The translations under genes and the position numbers were made by a program. Source: a virus. From it: a DNA stretch of 52,571 nt. Location: positions 1-52,571 of the IMG/VR virus record IMGVR_UViG_3300050133_000102, one strand, 5' to 3'. This document shows positions 52,174 through 52,571 of this stretch, piece after piece (position 1 is the first letter of the stretch; each line of letters begins with the position of its first letter). The notes under the pieces were generated by a model. That model ran no database searches, had not been told where the DNA came from, and was given only the letters and a program-made list of their open reading frames with translations.

Positions 52174-52545
52174 ATGGTTGAAACACAGGAACAGGTCACG
52201 GCTGCCATTGTAGCGCAAACGGCCACGGCCACAGCAAAAGCCGTCTTTGAAGCTGCGCAAGCGGCGGCGATTGTGGTCGAGAGGGAAAAAGGGGCAAACA
52301 TAGCTTCAATCGCAACATTGAGGACAGAGTTGAACTATCTCAAAGAACAGCAGTCTGCTTTTGAGGTTCAAATTACTCAGAAGGTGGACAATTTGGACAT
52401 AAAAATTGATAAAGTATTTGAAAAGATATTTTGCAAACTCGATGAATTAACAAAGGGCAGACCCTCGTGGATGATATCGTGGGCATTAACTGCCCTTGTT
52501 AGCTTATGCGTCGGCTTGATAGTTTTCGTTATTTCTCACCTATAA
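52174..52545 (+). CDS. Holin-like (XhlA-type) protein
   Basis: This protein is 123 aa from 52174, or 127 aa from 52162. A coiled coil (LRTELNYLKEQQSAFEVQITQKVDNLDIKIDKVFEKIF) precedes one C-terminal membrane segment (SWALTALVSLCVGLIVFVISHL), the XhlA layout. It probably helps the endolysin cross the membrane. A ribosome binding site (AAGGAG) for a next gene is visible at the window end. Confidence 0.8.
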   Translation: MVETQEQVTAAIVAQTATATAKAVFEAAQAAAIVVEREKGANIASIATLRTELNYLKEQQSAFEVQITQKVDNLDIKIDKVFEKIFCKLDELTKGRPSWMISWALTALVSLCVGLIVFVISHL

Positions 52546-52571
52546 AAAAATATTTAATTTAAGGAGAAAAA

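Noticed and set aside
1-52571. CRISPR arrays, insertion sequences or an integrase gene
   Set aside because: No regularly spaced repeats of CRISPR type, transposase motifs or tyrosine/serine recombinase motifs were seen; the repeats found are two- or three-copy regulatory or coding repeats.

Overview
The window looks like a low-to-mid GC Clostridia-type Firmicute chromosome (strong AGGAGG ribosome binding sites, GTG/TTG starts, PadR/DUF1048 host genes, clostridial siphovirus gene families). It has three parts. No complete tRNA, rRNA, CRISPR array, insertion sequence or integrase was found.

(1) Positions 1-900 hold the edge of ordinary host sequence on the minus strand: a PadR repressor with a clear promoter/operator, a DUF1048 gene broken by a frameshift, and the first codons of a further gene. 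Positions 912-1588 carry no gene but hold two hairpins, a tandem 12-bp repeat and a tRNA-3'-end-like sequence that may mark an integration junction.

(2) Positions 1589-19870 are one minus-strand defence operon of ten tightly packed genes. In transcription order these are: a three-gene ABC-three-component (ABC-3C) cassette (accessory protein with a Cys4 knuckle, small middle component, DUF2326 ATPase); a small XRE regulator; an unrecognised 853-aa protein; then a type 4 BREX core. The core comprises BrxP (PAPS-reductase-like with two [4Fe-4S] motifs, fused to DUF4007), BrxC, PglZ, a 67-aa zinc-ribbon protein, BrxL, a DndA/IscS-like cysteine desulfurase and a 176-aa unknown. There is no methyltransferase of PglX type. 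A sulfur-transfer enzyme beside a PAPS-reductase-like protein suggests that the self-mark is sulfur-based (DNA phosphorothioation-like); this is inference. BrxP's DUF4007 half has its own perfect internal ribosome binding site. A promoter embedded in an inverted repeat at 20018-20060 probably drives the whole operon.

(3) Positions about 20.1-52.5 kb are a plus-strand HK97-type, long-tailed (siphovirus) prophage. The early module has a sigma-like regulator, DUF2800 nuclease-like protein, DUF2815, family A DNA polymerase, DUF4406, primase-helicase, VRR-NUC nuclease, SNF2 helicase and a DUF1492 late regulator. Next come small genes, an HNH nuclease and a ParB-methyltransferase. Packaging and head genes follow (TerS, TerL, portal, protease, capsid), then connectors, tail genes with a -1 frameshift chaperone, tape measure, baseplate/fibre, GH25 endolysin and holin. 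A reverse-oriented, AT-rich two-gene cargo unit (33234-34438) with a HEPN-like R-x4-H motif sits between the methyltransferase and terminase genes. The integrase and the right attachment site are presumably beyond the right end.

Regulatory structures seen directly include: two copies of a conserved leader whose hairpin buries the ribosome binding site; a 21-bp inverted repeat behind the primase; three direct repeats spaced exactly 10 bp apart upstream of a probable late promoter; and several terminators. The main open question is whether the ABC-3C/BREX operon is prophage cargo or a chromosomal island into which the phage integrated.
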